NCBI GenBank assembly: GCA_900763675.1
Contig: CAAFLE010000031.1
Coordinates: 1-23,466, forward strand
Direction of reading: 5' to 3'
Origin: an uncultured Oscillospiraceae bacterium
Lineage (GTDB): Bacteria > Bacillota > Clostridia > Oscillospirales > Oscillospiraceae
DNA: 23,466 bases
Every line of letters begins with the position of its first letter. The first letter of the stretch is position 1. Positions 8,568 to 14,748 of this stretch are shown here, piece after piece. The notes below the pieces were generated by a model. That model searched no databases, was not told the DNA's origin, and was given only the letters and a program-made list of their open reading frames with translations. The position numbers and the translations under genes were made by a program.

Positions 8568-8592
8568 GATCAAGACCTCCTATCGGTTCATT

Positions 8593-9417
8593 TCATACGA
8601 GCGCGGAATACTCCCCGCCGCCGAGCGGCGTCGGCGAGAGGGCGACGAGATAATGCTCCTCCGCCCCCTCGATCCGGACGGCGTCGGGACGAAAGCACAC
8701 GAGCAGCCCCCGCGCCGTGCCGACGGCGGAATAGCTCACGAGCCGCAGCCGGTGCGAGAGCGCCGGGTGCGCGGACAAAACGCGAAAGCACGCCGCGGGA
8801 TCCTCCGGCAGCGGGAATGCCAGCGGCGGATCGAAGAGCGGCGCAAGAGCGCGTGGCTCGGCAAGGAGAATGCGTGCGCCGGAGAGCGCGTCGAAAAGCG
8901 CGTTGCCGGTGTCCCGCAGCGCCTGTACCGCCGCGGTCTTCCCGCCGAACGCGATCTCCGCCGGAACGATGCACCGCTCCCGGCGGCGCAGGAACCGCCC
9001 GAAAAAGAGACGCACCGCGGCGTAGCACAGTCCGAACGAGAGCGCAAGGACCTTGAGCGACGCGCCGGTGAAAAGCCCCCGCGGCTCCGCTCCGGCGAGG
9101 AGCGACACGCCGTATACCGCCCCGGCGAACCCGGACGAGAGCGCAAGAAACCACCCCCAGCCGCGCCACAGCTCCGGCGGCGGTCCGAACGCGATCCACG
9201 CCATGAGCAGCGACACGAGCGTCTTTGCCGCGATCGTCCGGAAAAGCGGCAGCCCCGGCAGCGCGGCAAGCACGGCGTATCCCCCGCCGACCGCTGCCGC
9301 GGCGGCAAACCGGCGGCGGCGCAGAGCGCTTCCCCGCAGCCGGGCGCACGAGAGCAGCAGCAGATAGTCCGTAAGCGCATTGAGAAAAAACAGCTCATCC
9401 ACATAGATCACGTTCAT
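8593..9417 (-). CDS. spoIIGA: Sporulation sigma-E factor-processing peptidase SpoIIGA
   Basis: This 274-residue membrane aspartic protease cleaves pro-sigma-E in the mother cell after receiving the SpoIIR signal across the septum. The N-terminal half has about five hydrophobic helices (residues about 9-137), starting with the family-typical VIYVDELFFLNALTDYLLLL. The C-terminal cytoplasmic domain carries the catalytic motif DTGN (Asp169, equivalent to the DSGN Asp of B. subtilis), with LLAEPRALAPLF and the conserved LRLVSYSAVGTARGLL. It is the first gene of the spoIIG operon with sigE. The ATG at 9417 matches the family N-terminus, but no convincing Shine-Dalgarno precedes it. The upstream region is shared with divergent aspS, and no clear promoter or exact 0A box was found for it. 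Confidence 0.95.
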   Translation of the reverse strand: MNVIYVDELFFLNALTDYLLLLSCARLRGSALRRRRFAAAAAVGGGYAVLAALPGLPLFRTIAAKTLVSLLMAWIAFGPPPELWRGWGWFLALSSGFAGAVYGVSLLAGAEPRGLFTGASLKVLALSFGLCYAAVRLFFGRFLRRRERCIVPAEIAFGGKTAAVQALRDTGNALFDALSGARILLAEPRALAPLFDPPLAFPLPEDPAACFRVLSAHPALSHRLRLVSYSAVGTARGLLVCFRPDAVRIEGAEEHYLVALSPTPLGGGEYSALV

Positions 9418-9473
9418 GGTCCAAGCATAGCGTAAGCCGTGCGAAAATGTTGTCCGAACGGGGACGGGGTATC

Positions 9474-9502
9474 TTGCAAAGCGGTGGCGGGATGTGTATA
9501 AT
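9474..9502 (+). promoter_or_regulatory. Sigma-A promoter of aspS
   Basis: TTGCAA (9474-9479), a 17-nt spacer and a perfect TATAAT (9497-9502), with TGTG just before the -10. The start codon is 45 nt downstream of the -10, after an AAGGAAG ribosome-binding site. Confidence 0.8.
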
Positions 9503-9547
9503 ACTTGAATAAATCACCGTAATGAACCCGGGAAAGGAAGAAATAGA

Positions 9548-11326
9548 ATGACACAGTACCGCACCCACAACTGCGGCGAGCTTCGCGCCGCCGACGCGGG
9601 CAAAACCGTCACGCTGGCAGGCTGGATGGAGAACGTGCGCGAGGTCGGCAGCAACTTTGCGTTCGTCGTTCTGCGCGACTTTTACGGCACGACGCAGATC
9701 GTCGTCGATTCCGCCGAAATGATGCAGCTCGTCAAGGGCATCAGCAAGGAAAGCACCATCTCCGTAACCGGAACGGTCCGCCGCCGCGAAAGCCCCAACG
9801 CCAAGCTCCCCACCGGCGAGATCGAGATCGTCCCCGAGAAGATTGAGATTCTGGGCCGCTGCCGCTACAACGAGCTGCCGTTTGAGATCAACCGCAGCCG
9901 CGAGGCGGACGAGAGCGCAAGACTCAAGTACCGCTATCTCGATCTGCGCAACCCCGCCGTGAAAAACAACATCATTCTGCGCTGCAACGTCGTTGCGGCG
10001 CTGCGCCGCGCCATGACCGAGCACGGCTTCCTTGAGATCACGACGCCCATCCTCACCGCCTCCTCCCCGGAGGGCGCCCGCGACTATCTCGTCCCCGCCC
10101 GCAAGCACCCCGGCAAGTTCTATGCTCTGCCGCAGGCGCCGCAGCAGTTCAAGCAGCTCCTGATGACGAGCGGATTTGACAAATATTTCCAGATCGCCCC
10201 CTGCTTCCGCGACGAGGACGCCCGCGGCGACCGCTCCCCCGGCGAGTTCTACCAGCTCGACATGGAGATGGCGTTCGCCTCGCAGGAGGACGTGTTCGCC
10301 GTTCTGGAGGACGTTCTGCCGCCGATTTTTGCAAAGTACGGCACGTACAACGTCGCCTCCCAGCCGCCGTTCCGCCGCATTCCGTACATGGAAGCCATGG
10401 ACAAATACGGTTCGGACAAGCCCGACCTGCGCATTGACCTCACCGTGACGGACATTTCCGCCATGGCGCAGGACACCGGCTTTGAGCCGTTCGCCGGACA
10501 GATCGTCAAGGCGGTGCCGGTCTCCGGCTGCACGCTCACCCGCAAGCAGATCGACAAGCTCTGCGCCGACGTGGAGGTGCAGGCGGGACGCAAGCCCTAC
10601 TGGCTGCGCATGGACGAAAACGGCGCTCTCGTCGGCGGCGTGGCAAAGTTCTTCGCGGGCAAGGAGGAAGCGCTCAAGGAAGCGCTCGGTCTCACGCCCG
10701 ACACGCTCGTGCTGATCTCCGCCGGAAAAAAGACCGAGGCGCAGAAAACCGCCGGCGTCATGCTCAAGATGGCGGGAGCGCTCGTCCCGGGTCATATGGA
10801 CGAAAAGCGCTACGAGTTCTGCTGGATCGTTGATTTCCCGATGTTCGAGATCGGCGAGGAATCCGGCGAGCTGGAATTCTGCCACAACCCGTTCTCGATG
10901 CCGAACGGCGGTCTGGAAGTGCTGCTTGCCGCCGAGCGCGGCGAGGTTGACCCGCTGACGATCTTCGCCTACCAGTACGACCTTGTGTGCAACGGCGTGG
11001 AACTGTCCTCCGGCGCGGTGCGCAACCACGATCCCGACATCATGGTCAAGGCGTTTGAGATGGTCCGTCTCGGCGAGGACGACGTGAAGGCGAAGTTCCC
11101 CGCGATGTACAACGCCTTCTGCTACGGGGCTCCCCCGCATGCCGGCATTGCGCCGGGCGTGGACCGTATGGTCATGCTCCTTGCGGGCGAAAGCTCCATC
11201 CGCGAGATCATCCCGTTCCCGATGAACAAAAACGCGCAGGACGTGATGATGGGCGCTCCCTCCACCGTGGAACAGAAGCAGCTCGACGAGCTGCATATCG
11301 CGCTCGTCGGCGAGCTGGAAGAATAA
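9548..11326 (+). CDS. aspS: Aspartate--tRNA ligase
   Basis: This 592-residue class II synthetase charges tRNA-Asp with aspartate. The domains are an N-terminal OB-fold anticodon-binding domain (about 1-110), the catalytic core with motif 2 (CFRDEDARGDR, about 219-229) and motif 3 (GVDR, about 537-540), and the bacterial GAD insertion (about 290-420). Several signatures (SSPEGARDYLVPAR, SPGEFYQLDMEM, CWIVDFPMFE, HNPFSMPNGG, AYQYDLVCNG) are those I associate with alphaproteobacterial AspRS and not with B. subtilis or E. coli AspRS. At the position of His31, linked to tRNA discrimination in Pseudomonas AspRS, it has Val (VREVGS), closer to the Leu of discriminating enzymes. It has its own sigma-A promoter and ends with TAATAG and two terminators. 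It is divergent from spoIIGA. Confidence 0.98.
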   Translation: MTQYRTHNCGELRAADAGKTVTLAGWMENVREVGSNFAFVVLRDFYGTTQIVVDSAEMMQLVKGISKESTISVTGTVRRRESPNAKLPTGEIEIVPEKIEILGRCRYNELPFEINRSREADESARLKYRYLDLRNPAVKNNIILRCNVVAALRRAMTEHGFLEITTPILTASSPEGARDYLVPARKHPGKFYALPQAPQQFKQLLMTSGFDKYFQIAPCFRDEDARGDRSPGEFYQLDMEMAFASQEDVFAVLEDVLPPIFAKYGTYNVASQPPFRRIPYMEAMDKYGSDKPDLRIDLTVTDISAMAQDTGFEPFAGQIVKAVPVSGCTLTRKQIDKLCADVEVQAGRKPYWLRMDENGALVGGVAKFFAGKEEALKEALGLTPDTLVLISAGKKTEAQKTAGVMLKMAGALVPGHMDEKRYEFCWIVDFPMFEIGEESGELEFCHNPFSMPNGGLEVLLAAERGEVDPLTIFAYQYDLVCNGVELSSGAVRNHDPDIMVKAFEMVRLGEDDVKAKFPAMYNAFCYGAPPHAGIAPGVDRMVMLLAGESSIREIIPFPMNKNAQDVMMGAPSTVEQKQLDELHIALVGELEE

Positions 11327-11336
11327 TAGAAATCAT

Positions 11337-11373
11337 GAACCCCGCAGCTTTTCAAAGCTGCGGGGTTCTTTTT
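11337..11373 (+). terminator. Intrinsic terminator of aspS
   Basis: A 14-15 bp GC-rich stem (11337-11351 with 11354-11368) with a tiny loop is followed by TTTTT. It lies 10 nt after the stop codon and is a textbook intrinsic terminator. Confidence 0.95.
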
Positions 11374-11387
11374 CCTCCAGATATGCG

Positions 11388-11419
11388 AAAAGCGGAACGG
11401 TGTGAACCGTTCCGCTTTT
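11388..11419. terminator. Second, symmetrical terminator hairpin downstream of aspS
   Basis: A perfect 13-bp stem (11388-11400 with 11407-11419), 6-nt loop, A4 on the left and T4 on the right, so it can work in both directions. It is a back-up to the first terminator, insulating the sporulation genes from aspS transcription. Confidence 0.85.
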
Positions 11420-11622
11420 GCCGTCCGATTCGCAGCCAGGAGAGAGACGGCTGCGGGCTGGAGGATCGCCCGAAAGGGGAGAAATGAGAGGGAAAGAAAT
11501 AATTGGAGGGATTTGTCTGTCTTGCTTCGTCCGACTGTCTGTATATTACCGGAAAAACACGGCGCTTTCCTAAACAGACTGTGTTTTTTCTGAAAACAAA
11601 ATGTGAACGACGGCGGAGCTGT
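11420..11622. other. Intergenic region without a recognisable gene
   Basis: About 200 nt between the aspS terminators and the spoIIQ promoter. It contains a small hairpin (CGCAGCC 11431-11437 with GGCTGCG 11449-11455), a purine-rich tract (about 11468-11510) and a weak A/T stem (11553-11560 with 11581-11588) followed by a T-run. The 63-codon open frame starting at 11402 begins inside a terminator stem and has no ribosome-binding site, so I do not call it. A small RNA is possible but unsupported. Confidence 0.4.
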
Positions 11623-11652
11623 GTATAAAATCTCCGTACACAGGCAAAAATA
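11623..11652 (+). promoter_or_regulatory. Sigma-F (forespore) promoter of spoIIQ
   Basis: GTATA (11623-11627), a 15-nt spacer and GGCAAAAATA (11643-11652) match the B. subtilis sigma-F consensus GYWTA-N15-GGNNAWAHTR at every defined position. The predicted start is near 11659, about 24 nt before the spoIIQ ATG. B. subtilis spoIIQ is known to be sigma-F dependent. Confidence 0.75.
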
Positions 11653-11682
11653 CCCACGAATCCCAATTTGAGGAGGTTAACC

Positions 11683-12447
11683 ATGGAGGAAAAGAAAGGA
11701 TTCAGCAAAAAGCTGGATGCGTTCTTTGCCGGGAAGGGCTTCTACATAGTCCTTCTTCTGTGCGCCGTTCTGGTCGGGACTTCGTTCTGGCTGATGGGAC
11801 GCGGAAGCAGGGCTGATGTAGAAAACGCTCCCGTCAAGGAATCGGAGATCACGGCCTCGGCGGAGGAAACGACGCCGCCGCAGGGTTCCGTCGCGGTGAT
11901 GGGTCCCGAGGACGAATCGCTGCCGCTCGGCACGGGCGTGCTGCCCGCGGCGGCGGGCGAAGAGCTGCCGGAGGCGCAGGCGCCCGCCGTGCAGGAGGAG
12001 CTGCCGCAGGTGCAGACCGCCGCGGAGGAGACTCCGGAGACATTCATCCGCCCGGTAAGCGGTGCGCTTCTGCGCGGCTTCAGCATGGAAACGCTCTCCT
12101 ATGACCGCACGATGGCAGACTGGCGTGTTCACCGCGGCTGGGACATGGCGGGCAGCGCCGGTGAAACGGTGGTTGCCGTCTCCGGCGGCACGGTAACGGC
12201 GGTGTATGAGGACGATCTTCTCGGCACCGTTGTGGAGATCGACCACGGCGACGACGTTGTGAGCGTGTACGCCAACCTTGACGCCGCACCCTGCGTCAGC
12301 GTCGGGCAGAGCGTGCACGGCGGCGACGCGATCGGCGCCATCGGCGCAACGGCGCTCGCCGAATCCGGCGAGGAAGCGCATCTGCACTTTGCCATGCGCC
12401 GCGGCGGAAGCGCCGTCGATCCCGGCGAATATCTGCCGGAGGCATAA
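11683..12447 (+). CDS. spoIIQ: Stage II sporulation protein Q (SpoIIQ-like, LytM/M23 domain)
   Basis: This 254-residue protein has a short basic N-terminus, one transmembrane helix (about 19-38), a low-complexity Glu/Pro/Ala linker (about 45-118) and a C-terminal LytM/M23 domain (about 121-250). SpoIIQ sits in the forespore membrane and binds mother-cell SpoIIIAH to hold the engulfing membranes together and form the feeding channel. The M23 zinc motifs HRGWD (His150, Asp154) and HLH (His233, His235) are intact, as reported for clostridial SpoIIQ and unlike B. subtilis. The catalytic His of the usual YxHL motif is Asn198 (YANLD). The start follows AGGAGG (11671-11676) by 6 nt, and the upstream sigma-F promoter supports the name. 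It could in principle be another membrane-bound M23 peptidase, but architecture, promoter and neighbours favour SpoIIQ. Confidence 0.82.
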   Translation: MEEKKGFSKKLDAFFAGKGFYIVLLLCAVLVGTSFWLMGRGSRADVENAPVKESEITASAEETTPPQGSVAVMGPEDESLPLGTGVLPAAAGEELPEAQAPAVQEELPQVQTAAEETPETFIRPVSGALLRGFSMETLSYDRTMADWRVHRGWDMAGSAGETVVAVSGGTVTAVYEDDLLGTVVEIDHGDDVVSVYANLDAAPCVSVGQSVHGGDAIGAIGATALAESGEEAHLHFAMRRGGSAVDPGEYLPEA

Positions 12448-12463
12448 ACGGAACTTTTTTGCG

Positions 12464-12505
12464 AACGGCTGCGTCGGATAATTGGACGCAGCCGTTTGCC
12501 GTTTT
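12464..12505 (+). terminator. Terminator after spoIIQ
   Basis: A perfect 12-bp stem (12464-12475 with 12485-12496), 9-nt loop, then TGCCGTTTTCC. The T-run is offset by five bases, so efficiency may be moderate. It separates spoIIQ from the next gene, which has its own promoter. Confidence 0.65.
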
Positions 12506-12512
12506 CCTCCGA

Positions 12513-12541
12513 TTGACGAACCGCGTCGAAACGATTATACT
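12513..12541 (+). promoter_or_regulatory. Strong sigma-A promoter of the LRR gene
   Basis: TTGACG (12513-12518), a 17-nt spacer and TATACT (12536-12541): five of six bases match in each box. The LRR start codon lies 37 nt downstream of the -10, suggesting vegetative expression unlike the flanking sporulation genes. Confidence 0.75.
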
Positions 12542-12578
12542 TATATAGATTCTTACGCCGCCGCGCCGGGAGGTTGCC

Positions 12579-14036
12579 ATGCATCCGATCACAAAAAAAC
12601 AGAAGATTTTGTACATACTTGCCGCTGCGCTCTTCGTGCTGCTGGCGCTGGGGCTGCTGTTCCTGCTGCTCCGGACGCCCGGCAATTCCGCCGTTCCGGA
12701 GCCGACCGCAACGCCCGCCGTGACTGCCGAGCCGTCTGCCGATCCGGGGCTTACCATTGCCGGGGTCAGCGTCGATCCCGTCGCGGACAGCTTGGAGCTT
12801 GCCGGGAAAACGCTCTCCGCCGAGGACTGCGCTGCTCTCGCCTCGCTCCAAAACCTCACCACGCTCTCGCTGACGCGCTGCAATCTATCCGACGTGCAGT
12901 TTCTCTCCGGGCTTTCGCAGCTCCGGACGCTCATTCTCTCCGACAATCTTATCACGGACGTGACGCCGCTCGCCTCACTCTCCGCGCTGCGCACGCTGTA
13001 CCTTGACCGCAACCCGGTCGGCGATCTCACGCCGCTCGCGGCGTGTTCCTCGCTCACAACGCTCTCGCTGCAGGGCGTGGAGATCGCGGACTACGCGCTG
13101 GAGGACCTCCAGTCGGCGCTGCCCGGCTGCCGCGTTTTTTCCGACAGCGTGGTGAAGGGTTCGCGCCCGGTCTCGCTCGGCGGACTGGACTTCACCGAGT
13201 CGGTCGAAACGCTTGACCTCTCGGGGCGCGGCATCACCGATATTTCCGCGCTCACCGGCTGCACGGAGCTGCGCGAGCTGAATCTCTCGAACAATCCCAT
13301 CGCCGACATTTCTCCCCTCGCGCTGCTGCCGAAGCTCGCAACGCTCAATCTGAGCGCCACAGGGCGGACCGATCTCGACAACACGCTGCTCTCGTCGCTC
13401 GGCTCGCTCACGTATCTCAATCTGGAGAACAACGACGGCGTCACCGCCGAGGGCATCGACGCGCTGCAATCGGCGCTCCCCGGCTGCCAGATCGTCCACG
13501 AGCCGAAGTATTACACCGTCGTTTTTGGTGAGACGTCCTTCTCTTCCGATGCCGCGGACGTGACGATCGACGCGCAGGGGCTGACGACGCTCGCCGGCAT
13601 TGAGAAATTCCACCAGCTCCGGCGGCTGAGCGCCTACGGCAACACACTCACCGACCTTGCGCCGCTCGCAGAGCTGTTCTCCGTGGAGGAGCTGCGGCTC
13701 GGCTACAACAACCTTTCGGACATCACGGCACTCACCGGACACACGGCGCTGCGGCGGCTCGATCTCAACCACAACGCGCTGCGCGACATCACCGCGCTCT
13801 CCGGCTGCACGGCGCTTGAGGAGCTGGATCTCAGCTATAACGCTCTCAACTCGCTCTCGGCGCTGCGCTCGCTCTCCGCGCTGCGCACACTGAACATCAC
13901 CGGCAACGCCGAGCTGACCGCCGACATGGTGCGCTCGCTGCAGGAGGCGCTGCCCGCCTGCCAGATTCTCACGGACATCGACCTTTCCATGCCCGAGCCG
14001 ACGCCGGAAGCGCCTGCGGAAACGCCGCAGCCGTGA
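12579..14036 (+). CDS. Membrane-anchored leucine-rich-repeat protein
   Basis: This 485-residue protein has a basic start, one transmembrane helix (about 10-31), a Pro/Thr/Ala linker (about 35-57), LRR domains (about 58-466) and a Pro/Glu/Thr tail. The repeats are the 22-residue SD22/internalin type (LRTLILSDNLITDVTPLASL and many relatives). They fall into three blocks, each closed by a near-identical cap: LQSALPGC at about 178-184 and 297-303, LQEALPAC at about 455-461. LRR domains of this kind are protein-binding, and the predicted location is the outer face of the membrane. The ATG follows GGGAGG (12568-12573) by 5 nt. It has its own sigma-A promoter and a terminator that overlaps the spoIIR control region. 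The binding partner is unknown, and I see no sortase motif. Confidence 0.9.
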   Translation: MHPITKKQKILYILAAALFVLLALGLLFLLLRTPGNSAVPEPTATPAVTAEPSADPGLTIAGVSVDPVADSLELAGKTLSAEDCAALASLQNLTTLSLTRCNLSDVQFLSGLSQLRTLILSDNLITDVTPLASLSALRTLYLDRNPVGDLTPLAACSSLTTLSLQGVEIADYALEDLQSALPGCRVFSDSVVKGSRPVSLGGLDFTESVETLDLSGRGITDISALTGCTELRELNLSNNPIADISPLALLPKLATLNLSATGRTDLDNTLLSSLGSLTYLNLENNDGVTAEGIDALQSALPGCQIVHEPKYYTVVFGETSFSSDAADVTIDAQGLTTLAGIEKFHQLRRLSAYGNTLTDLAPLAELFSVEELRLGYNNLSDITALTGHTALRRLDLNHNALRDITALSGCTALEELDLSYNALNSLSALRSLSALRTLNITGNAELTADMVRSLQEALPACQILTDIDLSMPEPTPEAPAETPQP

Positions 14037-14044
14037 ACCGACCG

Positions 14045-14074
14045 GTTTAAAAAAAGCCGAAACCGCCCATACTA
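14045..14074 (+). promoter_or_regulatory. Putative forespore (sigma-F type) promoter of spoIIR
   Basis: GTTTA (14045-14049), a 15-nt spacer and GCCCATACTA (14065-14074). This fits GYWTA-N15-GGNNAWAHTR with a single mismatch (second G is C), and its CATACTA also fits the sigma-G -10. Transcription would start near 14081, 27 nt before the spoIIR ATG. B. subtilis spoIIR is sigma-F dependent. The -10 box lies within the left half of the terminator hairpin. Confidence 0.55.
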
Positions 14075-14107
14075 TGTACAGCTTACATAGAAGGGCGGTT
14101 TCTTTTT
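14059..14107 (+). terminator. Terminator of the LRR gene, abutting the spoIIR start codon
   Basis: The outer stem GAAACCGCCC (14059-14068) pairs perfectly with 14093-14102, and the inner stem CTATGT (14072-14077) pairs with ACATAG (14085-14090). TTTTT (14103-14107) follows and the spoIIR ATG begins at the next base. The right arm contains the only purine-rich ribosome-binding candidate for spoIIR (AAGGGCGG, 14091-14098), so the hairpin both ends LRR transcripts and would hide that site. Confidence 0.85.
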
Positions 14108-14698
14108 ATGCAATACAAAAACCGGCTGCGCCCGTGGGAAACGGCGCTGCTCGCGGCGCTCTGTCTGACGCTGCTCACCGGCGTGTGGGCGCAGGGGCGG
14201 CAGAGGGCGCTCTCGGACAGGGTCGTTCGGCTGCACGTGATCGCCGCGTCCGACAGCGCGGAGGATCAGTGCGTAAAGCTCGCTGTGCGCGACGCGCTGC
14301 TTGCCTATCTGACGCCGCGGCTGGAAGCCGCGACCGGGGCGCAGGACGCCGCCGCCATGATTGCCGAAGTCTCGGCGGAGCTGGAACAAATTGCCGGACG
14401 TGTGAGCGGTGGGAGTGTGCGCATTGAGCTGGGGTGCGAGAGCTACCCGACACGGGAGTACGAGACGTTCTCCCTCCCCGCGGGGATATATACGTCCCTT
14501 CGTGTAACGCTCGGCGCGGGCGGCGGGCGAAACTGGTGGTGCGTGGTGTATCCGCCGCTCTGCACGGCAGGCGTAGACACTGCGCAGGAGACCGCCGCTC
14601 TCTCCGCGGACGATATAAAGCTCATTACCGAGGACGGGGACGGCTACGTTCTCCGCTTCCGGCTGCTGGAATGGTGGGGGTCTCTCACCGCGAAATGA
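14108..14698 (+). CDS. spoIIR: Stage II sporulation protein R (signal for sigma-E activation)
   Basis: This 196-residue secreted signalling protein is made in the forespore and triggers SpoIIGA to process pro-sigma-E in the mother cell. A signal or anchor helix (about 11-29) follows a basic start. Family motifs are VVRLHVIAASDSAEDQ (39-54), VRDALLAYL (60-68), YPTREY (113-118), FSLPAGIYTSLRVTLG (121-136) and the hallmark NWWCVVYPPLC (142-152) with two Cys. The start codon lies directly after the T-run of the LRR terminator. The ribosome-binding site is weak (GGGCGG, 9 nt away), but the basic n-region argues against a later start. A sigma-F-like promoter at 14045-14074 could produce an mRNA free of the hairpin's left arm. 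It is convergent with the ATPase operon. Confidence 0.96.
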   Translation: MQYKNRLRPWETALLAALCLTLLTGVWAQGRQRALSDRVVRLHVIAASDSAEDQCVKLAVRDALLAYLTPRLEAATGAQDAAAMIAEVSAELEQIAGRVSGGSVRIELGCESYPTREYETFSLPAGIYTSLRVTLGAGGGRNWWCVVYPPLCTAGVDTAQETAALSADDIKLITEDGDGYVLRFRLLEWWGSLTAK

Positions 14699-14700
14699 CG

Positions 14701-14734
14701 AAAAGGCTCTCTTCCCACGGGAAGAGAGCCTTTT
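14701..14734. terminator. Bidirectional terminator between spoIIR and the ATPase operon
   Basis: A perfect 15-bp stem (14701-14715 with 14720-14734), 4-nt loop, with A4 and T4 ends. It serves spoIIR on the plus strand and, 15 nt after the atpD stop, the ATPase operon on the minus strand. Confidence 0.92.
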
Positions 14735-14748
14735 CACATAAATCATTT

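Noticed and set aside
8565..8573. TTG at 8573 as the sigE start
   Set aside because: It is only 2 nt from AGGAGG, while the GTG at 8567 has the ideal 8-nt spacing.
7938..9056. 372-codon plus-strand open frame opposite sigE and spoIIGA
   Set aside because: It is antisense to two well-conserved sporulation genes and Arg/Pro-rich without recognisable motifs.
9437..9458. Possible 0A boxes (TGCGAA and TGTCCGAA) upstream of spoIIGA
   Set aside because: One is a base short and the other a base too long compared with TGNCGAA, so neither is a real match.
9395..11296. 633-codon minus-strand open frame opposite aspS
   Set aside because: It is the antisense shadow of aspS, with a composition bias (His, Arg, Val) typical of a reverse frame and no family signature.
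11402..11593. 63-codon open frame after aspS
   Set aside because: It starts inside a terminator stem, has no ribosome-binding site, and has the Arg/Ala-rich composition of random GC-rich sequence.
11602..11629. Sigma-A promoter using TATAAA (11624-11629) for spoIIQ
   Set aside because: No acceptable -35 box lies 16-18 nt upstream. The same bases fit a sigma-F -35 with a complete -10 match 15 nt downstream.
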